Part shown: one piece after another, positions 47,101 through 59,412 of the stretch | Layout of the letters: each line of letters opens with the position of its first letter | How positions within the stretch are numbered: the first letter of the stretch is position 1 | Origin: G963667675 sp965197565 | GTDB lineage: Bacteria; Chloroflexota; Dehalococcoidia; Lucifugimonadales; UBA3495 | Reading direction: 5' to 3' | Assembly (NCBI GenBank): GCA_965197565.1 | Contig: CBDANK010000002.1 | Coordinates: 496,001-560,000, forward strand | Length of the DNA stretch: 64,000 nucleotides | Notes under the pieces: model-generated | The model's input: only the letters and a program-made list of their open reading frames with translations | Database searches by the model: none | Told to the model about the DNA's origin: nothing | Translations under genes and position numbers: made by a program

Positions 47101-50100
47101 TCAGCCGGCGAAGTAGGCCGCGATGACCAATATCGCGTCATCCTTGCCGATGGCGCCCCGGAAGTAGTCGGCCACTGCCGCGATGGCCTCATCCCGGTCT
47201 ATCGCCTCGTTGCCGTCGGCGTCGTAGGGACCCAAGCCCACGTTGGTGACCCTGATGGTCACCGCGACGGCGGTCCGAGCGCCGGAAGGGTCCTCGGCGG
47301 CGACGGTCACTTGGTAGACCTTCCGGTCTCCCTCGTAGTCCAGCACCGTCCCCACACCGACCCTGATCTGTCCGGTGGCCGGGTCGACGGCGAAGGAGGC
47401 GGCGTCGGTCCCGCCGAGGGTGTAGACCAAGGCCTCTCCGCCGGGGGTGGTGGCAGTAATCGGGGCCCCCACGGCGGCGCCGGAGACCGCGTTCTCGGCC
47501 ACCGTTCTTTCCACCGGGTCAGCATCGATGAAGGCGGGGTCGGGGGCCTGCACCACTACGGCGAAGTCGCTGAATCCGCTCACCTCACTGGTGACGACCA
47601 CCCTGCCGTCGGCGGTAATATCCAGCCGGTAATCGATCTCCCGCCAGGGCCGGCCCGGCCCGGAGCGGGGTCAACAGCTTCAACCGGCCCTCTTGGTCCG
47701 CTTGTTGCAGGGTGGCCAAGCCGCCCAACTCCAACACCCGGGCCGCGCTCAACTCCACCCGCACCGTGGCGGGATTGTTCAGGCGCGGGCTCTCCAGCCG
47801 AGTCCCCTCGGCGTCGAACACTTCCACGGTGACCGCCGCCAGCACCGTGCCGCGAGGCGGCATCTCCAGCTCGCTCTCCTCGGTGGAGTCCACCCTGGCT
47901 TGGACGGTGCGCGTTGTGGACCGGCTGGGGAAGGTGACGCTGACGGTCTCGTCGGGCGCTTGGACCGTGGTCTCCCGGTCCGGGTGGACCACCTCGGCCT
48001 CCGGCTGGCCCTCCTCGTCGGGCACCACCTCTACGGGCGGGAGGGGCGCCACGCCGCCACCGGCGCCGTCGGGGCCGTCGTCGTCACTGGGCGGCGTTAC
48101 AGGTGGTGTTGTAGGCGACGTTGCAGGAGGACGCGTCGTCGGACGCCGTACCACGAGTTCGAACGTCTCCATCACCGCCGGGTTTACTCCGTCGTCGACG
48201 GTGACGGTCACTTCGTGGCTACCCTGCTGCTGCGGGGCCCTGCCGATTACCCGGCCCTCCGCCGGGCTGTAGACCAGGCGGGGGGCAGGCCGGCCACCAT
48301 TACCGTCCAGTCTGCGGGGGTTCCGTCATCGTTAATCAGGTCGAAGCCCCCGCTGGCGCCACGAGTGACCGATGAGGACCTTCTTAATGGTCGGCGGCTC
48401 GTTGACCGGCGTACCGGTGCCGGAGTCCGACCATTCGCTGTTGCCCTCGGCATTCCGGGCCTGCACCTGAACCTCGTAGGCGGTCCCGGCGGTGAGGCCG
48501 ATGATGGTGGCCGTAGTGTCCGTGCCGACGTGAATGACGTCGGTCCAAGAGCCCGGCGAGCCGTAACGCAGGTTGTAGCCACTGATTGGCTCTGTACCCG
48601 CGGTGGAAGGCGCCCTCCAATTTACGTCCAAGGTGCTGTGCAGGCGGCCCGGAGTTGACCGTCGGCGCGTCGGGCTTGGCCGGGGCCTCGCCCGCGTCGG
48701 TGACGGTTACGACGATGGTCTGGGTGGTGGAAAGCGGGTCTGTGCCGCTGGTGGCGGTGATCTCCACCTCGTACCGGTTGTCGCGGCCCGAGTCCCGTGG
48801 GTTCTCGTGGTCCGGCTCCTCCCGGAACACCAGGGGAACGCTCTCTTCGGCCGTCGGGCTGTCCGGCGTCATGGTGGTTGAGCCGTCGCTGAAACTGAAC
48901 CGGCGCTGGTCGGCCCCGCCGGTTATCGCAATGCGCGTAACGACGTCTCCCGTGTCGGTGTCCCTCGCCGTGACCAGACCGATGGGCGTCCAGCCGGTGG
49001 TCTGGTTCTCCGGCGCATCGAAGGAACTCGCCGATGTGAACTCCGGGGCACCCGACGGTCTTACGTTTATTCTGAGGCCGGCCGTCGCGCTGGCGGTGAC
49101 GGTTACGTCGTAGTTGCCGGCCACGGGGCTCGCGCCGTTGAAGACGCGCGTGTTCTCCGTGAAGGTCAGCCAGCCCAGCAGGCCGCTGGCGGAGTAGGTG
49201 ACGGCGTCGCCCTCGGGGTCGGTGAACGCCGGGAAGGTGTAGCTGAAGGCCGTGCCCTCCACTGCCTGCCGGTTGACGACGGCGGGCGCGGTCGGCGGGT
49301 CGTTGGCGCCGGTTATGGTGACGGTGATGGTCCCGTCTTGGTCGTCCCCGGCGTGGGCGGAGCTAACGGTGAAAGTGTCCACGACCTCCACGACCTCCGC
49401 AAGGGCGTTGGTGGCGGCGTCGTCGTTGTCCAGGGTGTAGATCCACGCGCCGTCGGCGGCGATGGAGAAGGTCCCGTAAGTGCCGTCGGCGTCCGCCTGC
49501 GGCTCCCAGGCAGGCCTGTCGTCGGCGTCCACGTCGTCAATGTCGTAGCTGCCGCTGGCGGTGCTGCGGGCGTCCTCGGTGACCGCCCCGGTGTTCCCGT
49601 CGTCGAAGGTGGCCAGGTCGTCAGCCCCAGTGACGGTGATGGTCACCTTCACGGTGTTGCTGTCGTCGGCCTCGACCGCGAAGGTGTCCTCGGCACCGGG
49701 GTGACTCTCGCCCAGGGCCTGGGTCTGCGGGTCGTCGTCGTCCAGGGTGTAGGTCCAAGCCCCGCCTTCCAGGACTGCTAGCGAGCCGTAGACGCCGGTG
49801 ATGGTCTGGGCCTCGATGGTGGGCGAGTCGTCGCCGTCCACGTCGCTGACGGTCAGGGACCCGGTGGCGGTGGGATTGCCGATGCCGCCGTTGTTCTCGT
49901 CGCCCGCCTCGGTGACCGCGCCGGTCATGCCGCCGGAGATAACGGAAGCGTCGTCTGCGCCGCGGATGGTGATGGTGACGGTCTGGCTGGTACCGTCGTC
50001 GGCGGTGGTGTCGAAGGTGTCGATGAGAGTGTCGTTCCTGTTATCAAGGGCATCCACGTCGAGGTTGGCGTTGAACAGGGTGTAGGTCCAGGCGCCGGTG

Positions 50101-53100
50101 GCGGCAGTGACGGTGAAGGAGCCGTAGTTGGCGTTGCCGCTTCTGTCTAGGATGGCGGGCGTGTCGCTGCTGTCCACGTCAGCGACTGCCAAGTTCCCGC
50201 TCACCGTGTCGCCCTCAGCGTCCTCGATGACGGTAGCGGCCGTATCGCCAGTCCAGACAGAGTCGTCGTTGGCCCCGGTCACGGTTATGGTGATGGCCCC
50301 ATTGATGTCCGTGCCGGAGGCGTCGATCTCGCTGAAGGTCTCCGTCACGGTGGCGCCGCTGTCCAGGGCGTTGGTGTCCTCGTCGTCGTTGTCCAGGGTG
50401 TAGGTCCAATCGCCGCTGGAGCGGACTCTGAGGTCGCCGTAGGTCCCTGGGTAGGTCCGGCTCCTGATGCTGGACGAGTCGTCGGGGTCGTCAATGGTCA
50501 TGGTCCCTCCGACGACGTTCTCATCGGCGTCCTCGGTTATGCTGCCCGTCAGCTCGCCGCCGAAGACGGAGGGGTCGTCGGCGCCGGTTACGGTGATGAC
50601 AATCTCCACGGTGGTGCCGTCGGCGGCGGTGACGGTGAATCTGTCGGCCACGGTGTCGCCGTCGTCCAAGGCGTTGGTGTCCTCGTCGTTGTTGTCCAGG
50701 GTGTAAGTCCAGGCTCCGGCGGCGTCGATGGCGAAGCTGCCGTAAGTGCCGGGTTCGGGGGTGGTGATGGCGGTGATGGTATCCGCGCCGTCCGGGTCGG
50801 TGAAGGTCAGCGCGCCGCCGACGGTGTTCGGGGTGGCGTCCTCGGTGATCTCGCCCGCCAGGACGCCGTCGAAGGCGGTGGGGTCGTTGAACCCGGTGAC
50901 GCGGATGGTGAACGTGCCGGTTGTGTCGTCGTCGTCGGTGGCGGTGACGGTGAACTCGTCGTTGACCACCTGGCCGCCCGTCAGCGCGTCGGTATCGCTG
51001 TCGGCGTTGTCCAGGGTGTAGCTCCAGCGTCCGGTGGCGGTGATGCTGAACGCGCCGTACATCCCGGCGATGTCGTCTTGGGCGACGAACTGGTGGGTCT
51101 GGTCGGCGTCCGGGTCCAGGACGCGGAGCCTGCGACTGGCCGTGCCGTCGCCGTCCTCGGTAACCTCGCGGTCGGTGTCGCCCAGGACCTCGGCGCCCTC
51201 GTCCACATTGGTGACAGTGACGGTGATGGTCTGGCCTTCGGAGGGCAGCTGCCGCCCGTCGGCCTCGGCCCCGCCGAGGGCCTGCACGATGACTATGTAG
51301 ATGTTGTCGCCGTTGGGGCCGCCCGTGTCCTTGGGGTCCTCGAAGTTGGGGGCCACGGCGAAGGTCAGCACCCCGCCCGCCGTGATGGCGAACCTGCTGG
51401 CGTCGTCCCCGTCCAGGGTGTAGCCAGTAACGCTATCGGCCGCGTCCAAGTCATCGGCGGTCACCGTGGTGACGTCGGTGCTGTTCTCCGGCACCGAGAA
51501 GGTGTCGCCGGTGCTGGTGATGACCGGCGGCTCGTTGACGTTGGTGACGGTCACGGTGAAGGCAAACGCGTCGGATACGCTGACCCGGTCGCCCGTACCG
51601 CTGGTGGCGGTAATGCTTACGTCGTAGACGTTGGTCCCCGCGTCGGAGCCCGGCGCTTCGAAGTCGGGGGCGGCGGTGAAGGACAACAGCCCGTCCCTTC
51701 CATCCAGAGGGATGGTGAAGCTGTCCGCGTCGTCACCGCTGGGGGTGAAGGACTCGATGTTGTCCGAGGAGTTGGCGTCGGTTGCCGTGACCCGGACGAC
51801 GAAGGTCTCGTTCTCGGCCACTTGGAGCACCGTCTCGGTGTTGGTGATGACCGGGGCCTCGTTGGTGATGGACAGCGCCAGCGGCGGGCTCCAGCGGGCC
51901 GCCGCGCCGTCGACCAAGGCGGCCACGCGGTAGGTGTACTGCACTTCGGGGCTGGGCGGCGTGTCGGTGTGGGATGACCGGGCGTTGCCCTGCAGCAGGG
52001 CGCCGTCACGGTACAGGTCGTAGGTGATGGTCGGCCGGTCGGTCCAGAGGGTACGGTCCAACGAGGCCCAGGTCAGCGTGATGTCCGTTTCGCCGATGGC
52101 GCTCGCCAGGGTCGGCCCCTCCCGCAACTGGTAGCCGAACTCCTCCCAAGTGGCGTTTCCGTCGCCGTTGAAGTCGACCTTGAGCGCCGGGTACTGGCTG
52201 TTGGTGCCGAAGTCCCACTCGGTGTCGGTCCAAGCGGCGAAGGGGTCGGTGTTGCTGGTAGGCGACTGCAACTGGGCGGTGGTCCGGCCGATGCCGCCGC
52301 TCCGGCCCGAGACGTCGCTGTCGAAGTAGCCCTTGTTGATTGTTCCGTTAGAGTTGTTGCCCACCAGGCCGCCGACGTTGTTGCCGCTGCCACTGACCGG
52401 GCCAGCGGCGTAGCTTCTGGTGACCGTTCCCCCGCTGGTGTTCCGGCCCGCCAGGCTGCCGACGTTGTTGCGGTCGCCAGTGACCGCGCCGGTGGCGTAG
52501 CTGGTGATGATGGTCCCGCCGTTGTTGTTGCCCACCAGGCCGCCGACGTTGTCGTCCCCGCCGGTCAACGTTACCGATGCGGCGGCGTAGGAGGCGGTGA
52601 TGCTGCCGTTGTTGATGCCGGCCAGGCCGCCGACGTTTCTCTTGCCGGTGACGGCGCCGGTGGCGTAGCTGTTGGTGACCGCGCCGTCGTTGTCGCCGAC
52701 CAGGGCGCCGACGCGATAGCCATCTGTGCCCCCGGTCCCGTTCCCCCTTACGTTGGCGTCCACCAGCCCCAGGTTCTTGACCGTGCCGCCGCTGCCCACC
52801 CCGCCGAACAGCCCCACGTCGGCGGCGGTGCGGTTGATGAACAGGTTGGAGATGGTGTTGCCGTTGCCCTCGAAGTCGCCGGTGAAGGCGAGGGTCGAGT
52901 CGCCAATGGGCGTCCAGCCCGCGGTGGCGTCGTACCACGTGGGAGGACTGCTCGTGTCGATGGTGGCGAAGTCCAGGCCGTTCATGAGTTCGTAGCCTTC
53001 GCAGGTCGTGGCGCAGCCCATGTTGACCGCGTCGTTGGGGAAGGCGGCGGCGTAGACGGCCGCGTCGGAGCCCTCCGTCGCCGGGTCGCTGGCGTCGTCC

Positions 53101-56100
53101 ACCACGCCGTCGCCGTCCAAGTCATGGCGCACGGCGTCCAACTGGGCCAGGGTGGTTATGTCGATGAGGTTGTCGTTGTCGGAGTCGTAGTCCGTGCCCA
53201 GGCTGGCGCTTTGCGGCCCGCCACGCCGCCGGCCAGGGCCTCCACCCGGTACTGGTGGATGACGCCGGCCGGGGCCTCGGTGTCGTTGTGGCTGGTTCCC
53301 GCGCCGCGGTATATCTCCGTATCGCCCCGGAACGCGACGTAAGTGATGGCTGGCCGGGGACTCCAGTAGTTACGGCTCACGGTGTTCCAGTCCAGTTCGA
53401 CCCGGGTCTCGCTGCCGGTGGCCGTCAGCCCCAGGGTCTCCCGAAGCTGGTAGCCGAACTCGGTCCAGTCATCGACCGCGCCGTCGCCGTCGAAGTCCAC
53501 CTTCAGAGCCGGGTACTGGCTGCCGGTGCCGAAGTCCCAAAGGATGGTGCTCCAGTCGGAGGCGTAGGGGCCTGTGGCGTCCGTCGGCGTCTGTAGCTCG
53601 GCGGTGGTCTTACCCCGGTCGGCGTGGGTCTGGCCCGAAGTGTCGCTGTCGAAGAAGCTGGCGGTTATCGCCGATGTGCCGGCGGTGGTATCGCCGGCCA
53701 AGCCGCCGACGTTGGCGGGACTGTCGCCAGTACCGCTGACCGCGCCGGTGGCGTAGCTGCCCGTTATCATGGACCTACTGCCGGTCCCCCCAACCAGTCC
53801 GCCGATGTTGGAGGTCCCGCTGACTGCAACCGCGGCGTAGCTGGCGGTTATCGTTCCCGCGCTGTAGCCCGCCAGGATGCCGACGCTGCCCCCTCCGGCT
53901 ACGTCGGCGTCAACCACCCCCAGGTTGCCGATGGAGCCGGTGCCGCTCACATGGCCGAACAGCCCGACGTTGCCGGCGGAGCGGCTGATGAACAGGTTGG
54001 AAATGGTGTGGCCGTTGCCCTTGAAGGCAGCGGTGAAAGAGTTGGTCGCGTCGCCGATGGGCGCCCAGCCCTCATCGTCGGCGTTATTGGGGTCGTCGGC
54101 CCACGTGGAGCCGGTGAAGTCCAGGTCCCGGGTCAGTTCGTAGCCCTAGCAGGCCGGGTCGCAGCCCATGTTGACCGCGTCGTTGGGGAAGGCGGCGGCG
54201 TAGATGGCTGCGTCGGAGCCTTCCGTCGCCGGATCGCTGTTGTCGTCCACGTCGCCGACGCCGTTCAGGTCGTGGCGCACGGCGTTCAACTGGTCCAGGT
54301 TGCGGATGTCGATGAGGTTGTCCCGGTCGGTGTCGTACTGCACGCCGATGCTGGCGGCTTCCAGGGCGCTCCGGCTGCTGGCCACACCGTCGACCAAGGC
54401 CACCACCTGGTACCGGTGGATGACGCCGGTCGCCGGGGTGTCGGTGTGTCTCCTTCCCGAGACGCCGGTTACTTCCGTGCCGCCCCGGTACAATTGGTAG
54501 GTGATGGTCTGAGTCCCCGGCCAGTGGTCGCTCACGGCGGTCCAATTCAGCTGCACGTTGCTCACGCCGGGGTCGACGGTCAGCGTGGGGGCCTCCCGCA
54601 CCTGGTAGCCGAACTCCTGCCAGGTGGCGTCGGCGCCGGAGTCGGGGCCGTCGAACCTGAGGGCCGGGTACTGGCTGGCCGTGCCGAAGTCCCACCGGTC
54701 TGCGTCCCAGGCGGCGTAGATGCCGCCCGTGTCCCCCCGGCGTCGGCGTCCGTCGGCATCTGCAACTCGGCGGCGGTCTTGCCCTGGGCGGCGTGGCTGC
54801 GGCCCGATGCGCCGCGGTCGAAGTAGCTGGCAGTGATGCTCCCCCCGCCCTGGTTGCGGCCGACCAGGCCGCCGATGTTGCCGCCGGAGCCGATGAGCGG
54901 GCCGGTGGCGTAGCTGTTGGTTATCGTTCCCCCGTTGTTCTGGCCCACCAGGCCGCCGACGTTGCCGACGTTGTTGGTGCCGCGGACCTGGCCGACGGCG
55001 TAGCTGCCGGTTATGGCGTGCCCACCGTTGTTCCGGCCCACCAGGCCGCCGGTGTAGCTGGCCGTGCCGTCGCTGCGGACGATGCCGGTGGCGTACACGT
55101 TGGTGATGGTCCCCGCGCTGTAGCCCGCCAGGGCGCCGGTGGAAAGGTTGGCCGATGCCCTTGCCCGCACATTGGCGTCCGGCAGCCCCAGGCCCCGGAC
55201 TACGCTGCCGCTGCCCAGCTCGGTGAACAGCCCGGCGTGGTCGCCGGTGACATTGACGGTCAGGTTGCGGATGACGTAACCGTTACCGTCGAAGGTGGTG
55301 TTGTACTCGCCGACGGGGGTCCATTCGCCGGACAGGTCCAGGTCCGCCGCGAGCTCGTAGCCCGCGCAGGTCCCGGCGCAGCCCATGTTGATGGCGGCGT
55401 TGTCGAAGGCGGCGGCGTAGATGGCCGCGTCGCTGCCTGCCGTCGCCGGGTTGCTGTTGTCGTCCACCGCGCCGTAGGGGGACCTGAGGTCGTGGCGGAC
55501 GGCGTCAAGCTGGGCCTGGGTGGTAATCTCGATCAGGTTGTCTTCGTCGGCGTCGTAGTCCTTGCCCCGGCTGGCCTGGTCCACGACGCTGCGGCTGCCC
55601 GCCCCGCCGTTGATCGCCGCCGACACCCGGTACTGGTGATTCACGCCCGACGGGGCCGCGGTGTCGGAGTGGGACGTTCCGCTGGTCGTAGTCACCAGGA
55701 CGCTGCCCCGGTACACGGCGTACTCGACGTCCAGGTCATCCCGGCCGGTCCAGTGGTCGGTCACGCTGGTCCAGGACAGGTCCACCGAATTCTCTTCGCC
55801 GGTGGCGGTGAGGACTGGCCGCTCCCGCAACTGGTAGCCGAAGTCGTCCCAATCGTCTGCCGCGCCGTCGCCGTCGAAATCGACCTCCAGCGCCGGGTAC
55901 TGGCTGTCCGTGCCGAAGTGCCAGTTGTCCGCGCTCCAGTTCTCGTAGACGCCGCCCGCATCGCTGGCGGTGGCGTCGGTGGGCGCCTGCACCTGCGCCG
56001 TGGTCCGGCCGATGCCGCCGGTGCGGCCAGTGGTGTCGGTGTCGAAGTAGCTGTCGTCGACGGTCGGGCTGCTGGCGCTCCGGCCCACCAGTCCGCCGAC

Positions 56101-57900
56101 ATTGCTGCCGGTGCCGCTGGCTTGGCCGGTGGCGTAGCTGTTGGTAATCGTTCCCGCGTTGTTCTCGCCCGCCAGGCCGCCCACGTCGGTCCCGCCGGCC
56201 ACCGCGCCGGTGGCGTAGCTGGCCGTCACCGACCCGCCGCCGTTGAAGCCGGTGAGGCCGCCGATGTTCTGGCCCCTGCCAGTGACCGAGACCGCGGCGT
56301 AGGAGGTCTCTATCGCGCCGACGTTCCGACCCACCAGGCCGCCGACGTGGTCGCGGCCGCTGACCGCGCCGGTGGCGTAGACGGCGGTGATGTCGCCCGC
56401 GTTGTCGCCAACCAGGACGCCGACGCGGTTGCCGCTGCTCCCGGTGGCCGTGACGCTGGCGAAGGCCAGCCCCAGGTTCTTGACCGCGCCGCCGCTGCCC
56501 ACCGCGCCAAACAGCCCGTTGTGGGAGGTATTGCGCTCGATGAACAGGTTGGAAATCGTGTGGCCCTTGCCGTCGAAAACGCCGGTGAAGGCGAGGGTCG
56601 AGTCGCCGAGGGGCGCCCAGCCGTCGGCAACGTCGTACCAGTCGGGCGTCGTGTCGTCGCTGTCGATGTCGTCGTCACTGTCGGTGTCGAATTCGTCGAA
56701 GTCCAAGTCCGCCGTCAGCTCGTAGCCGGTGCAGCCGACGGGGCAGCCCAAGCCGATGGCGGCGTTGGTGAAGGCCCCGGCCGCGCCGCCGTAGGCGTCG
56801 TCGTTGGGGGTGTGCTCGGAGTCGCCGTCGCCGTCCAGGTCCCAGCGGATGGCGTTCAGCTTGGCCAGGCTGTCGACGTCGATGAGGTTGTTGTCGTCGG
56901 TATCGTAGTCGATGCCTAAGCTGGCCGATGGCCGGTCGCTCCACCGGCCCGGCCTGTCGTTGGCCAAGGCGACCACTTGGTACTGGTGGAGCTGGCCGGC
57001 CGGCGCTGCCCGGTCGGTGTGGGACCGGCTTGTGCTCCGGTATACCTCCGTGTCGCCCCGGTACAGGACGTAGGTGATGGCTGGCCGGGCGCTCCAGTGA
57101 GTGCGGGTCACGGCGGTCCAGGACAGGCGAATTCGAGTCTCGCTGCCGGTGGCGGTCAGCTCCGGCCGCTCTCGGAGCTGGTAGCCGAACTCCTGCCAAG
57201 TGGCCGCGTCGTCGGCGTCCAACTCGGCCTTCAGCACAGGGTACTGGTCGTCGTCGCCGAAGTCCCAGGTGCCGCGCTCCAAGTCTCGTAGATGCCGCCG
57301 GCGTCGTTGGCGTCGGCGTTGATCGGCGTCTGCAACCCGGCGGTGGTGTGGCCGCGCCGGCCGCGGTCCCGCCGCCGACCGCGGCGGTCTGGCCGGAGGA
57401 GTCGGTGTCGAAGTAGCTGGCGGTGATGGTCCCCCCGTTGTGGCCCGCCAAGCCGCCGGTGTCGCTACCGCCGCTGACCGGCCCGGTGGCATAGCTGGCG
57501 GTTATCGTTGCAGATTCATAGTTAGAACCCACCAGGCCGCCAACACCGTCGGTGCCGCCGACACCGAAAATCCCGCTGACCGCGCCGGTGGCGTAGCTGC
57601 CGGTTATCGTTCCAATGTTCTGGCCCGCCAGGCCGCCGACACCTTCGATGCCGCTGACCGCGCCGGTGGCGTAGCTGCCGGTTATCGTTCCAATGTTCCG
57701 GCCCACCAGGCCGCCAACAGCGTTGAAGCCGCTGACCGCGCCGGTGGCGTAGCTGCCGGTTATCGTTCCAATGTTCCGGCCCACCAAGGAGCCTACAAAG
57801 CTCCCGCCGGTTACGTCCGCATCCACCACCCCCACCCGGATTATCCCGCCGGGTTCCAGACGGGCGAACAGCCCAATTGAACGCTTGGTGTGAATTGTAA
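47101..57900 (-). pseudogene. Giant modular surface protein 2 (GLUG, cadherin, VCBS, FN3, dockerin-like), 5'-truncated and interrupted
   Basis: About 3,600 codons without the beginning: the frame opens inside a GLUG module near 57900, with no signal peptide. Four further GLUG modules start near 56910, 55560, 54340 and 53190. Then come two cadherin-like domains, six VCBS-type repeats (GxYGxFxIxxxGxWTYTLDN, about 51200-49300), more cadherin/FN3 domains, a Pro/Thr linker and a C-terminal EF-hand pair (YDADGNEAIDRDEAIAAVAD then YFRGAIGKDDAILVIAAYF) like dockerin. An uninterrupted piece of 1,585 codons spans 48384-53141. Breaks: shifts near 57360, 54780, 53960, 53215, 48650, 48350 and 47620, and TAG at 54146. 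Probably an exported adhesin or cell-surface scaffold before decay. Confidence 0.8.
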
Positions 57901-57972
57901 AACTGACATTTGATGAAGAAAGCATCCATAGCCGATAGTTAGCTTCTAACCCGTTAAGAAAGAGGCTAAGCT

Positions 57973-58092
57973 ATGGTGGATACGGACACCTTCCTCACGG
58001 CACTCTATGTGATGGCAGATGATTTTTGCAAACGCCAACCCCCGCCCGGTTGCACTCCCGGCCCCAGGGCTTCCCTGACCAAGAGTGCTGAT
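57973..58092 (+). pseudogene. Transposase, N-terminal fragment cut by another transposon
   Basis: From the ATG at 57973 the frame reads MVDTDTFLTALYVMADDFCK then RQPPPGC and ASLTKSAD, the N-terminus of an IS4/IS982-like transposase (the 'FLTxLYVxxDDxxK' start). It ends at 58091, where the terminal repeat ATAGGGGTATG of the next element begins. Its own left end probably caused the truncation of giant protein 2. Confidence 0.6.
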
Positions 58093-58093
58093 A

Positions 58094-58101
58094 GGGGTAT
58101 G
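58094..58101 (+). repeat. Left 8-bp target duplication of the IS6-like transposon
   Basis: GGGGTATG directly before the left TIR at 58102; repeated at 62377-62384 directly after the right TIR. Eight bases is the typical IS6-family duplication length. Confidence 0.9.
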
Positions 58102-58130
58102 GGTTCCGTTTGCTTTTAGGGTTTGGCTCA

Positions 58131-59294
58131 TTATCGCCGACGCCGTTGACCGGACAGCGTATGCGCTCTCTTGAGGTCCCGGCGTAGCGCGGCCATCGGG
58201 TGCAATTTCCGTGGCCGCTTGCGCGGCATGTTGGGTCTTGGCCCTACCCGCTTTTTGGGCGGCCTAAGCTGAGGGACTGCTGGCCGCAGTTCCGGCTTTG
58301 TCCTGCGCCCTTTCTCGACGGCGGCGGCTTCGGTTATGGGTTTCCCTACCTTGGGTTGCTCTAGCTGGTCGGCTGGAAGCACTGGCAATCTCGGTTTCGA
58401 TTGAGAGTCTGGCCGCGCTTTCGCCACTTTCGGGCGAGGCGCGGCCTCGGCTTTTACCACGTCGGCCCACTCCTTGAAAGGCGGATTGACCTTGGCCCGG
58501 TATCCCGGCGTCTTGTTCCGTAGGCTCTCATGGCCCCGGAAATGGTTGTAGGTCAACACCCAACCGTCAAGGTAGCGTTGGCCCGTCTTGCGGCTGTCCA
58601 GTCCCCGGAGAGTCTTGATACGGTCCCGGAACGTCCCTTGCAACCGCTCCGAAAGGTTGTTGTTAATATCGGCCCGCATCCCCTCGGATTGTATATGCCG
58701 AGAGTCCGGCAACACAGACTTGATTGCGGACATATAGGACTTGAGCTTGTCGGTGGTGATGGTCTTGGGCGGCCCATCGGCGGCCAGCACCGCCTTCCGC
58801 ATCACAACCCGCGCTGCATTGGCGTCCCGCCTGGGGGTTAAGTGGGAAGCCAGAATATAGCGGGTTTCCGAGTCCATCACGTTCCATAGCCACATCTTCT
58901 GCCCGCCCACGTCTACCATTAGTTCATCCGCCACCCAATCCCCGCCCGTCGTGGCTTTGTGGCCTTTCATCTGGCTCATAGCCTTGTCGGTGTAGTCCCG
59001 TACCCATTCATAGATGGTGGCCTTGCTGGGCTCCTTGTCCAGATCGTATTCCTCTTTCAGGCCCTCGGCTATCTGCTTGTAGCTTTTGCCGGTGAAATAG
59101 TCCCGGATGGCGCTTCCCATCATTTCCGCGTCCATCTTCCGGCCTTCGGCCTTGCCGCCCGCCCGGAACTTCTTATCGCAAGCCTTACAGCGATAGCGTT
59201 GCTGCCCAGACTGCTTGCCTATCTTGATTACCTTGTCGGCCTCGCAGTCTGGGCAGTTGACCGTCGTGGTCGTGGTGGTGGTAAACTCGGTCAT
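58131..59294 (-). CDS. IS6-like DDE transposase with zinc ribbon (copy 2)
   Basis: 387 residues, close paralogue of 26977-28068. Zinc ribbon CPDCEADKVIK...YRCKAC, the SYKQIAEGLKEEYDLDKEPS segment, DDE domain DWVADELMVDVGGQKMWLWN, ASHLTPRRDANAARVVMRKA, TITTDKLKSYMS, NNLSERLQGTFRDRIKTLRG. The final 110 or so residues are a basic, Pro-rich tail (RTKPELRPAVPQLRPPKKRV, PRKRPRKLHPMAALRRDLKR), possibly non-specific DNA binding. Intact, and adjacent to perfect TIRs, so it is the likely mover of this element. Confidence 0.9.
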   Translation of the reverse strand: MTEFTTTTTTTVNCPDCEADKVIKIGKQSGQQRYRCKACDKKFRAGGKAEGRKMDAEMMGSAIRDYFTGKSYKQIAEGLKEEYDLDKEPSKATIYEWVRDYTDKAMSQMKGHKATTGGDWVADELMVDVGGQKMWLWNVMDSETRYILASHLTPRRDANAARVVMRKAVLAADGPPKTITTDKLKSYMSAIKSVLPDSRHIQSEGMRADINNNLSERLQGTFRDRIKTLRGLDSRKTGQRYLDGWVLTYNHFRGHESLRNKTPGYRAKVNPPFKEWADVVKAEAAPRPKVAKARPDSQSKPRLPVLPADQLEQPKVGKPITEAAAVEKGRRTKPELRPAVPQLRPPKKRVGPRPNMPRKRPRKLHPMAALRRDLKRAHTLSGQRRRR

Positions 59295-59412
59295 TATTCC
59301 CCCTCTTCATCTTCATCGTCAGGGGTGTCGTCTACCCCGGGGCTTCTTCTTGGGCGGCATGGCTACCCCCCCCACAATTATGCGGAACGGTGTATTTCCC
59401 CTCTGACACCAA

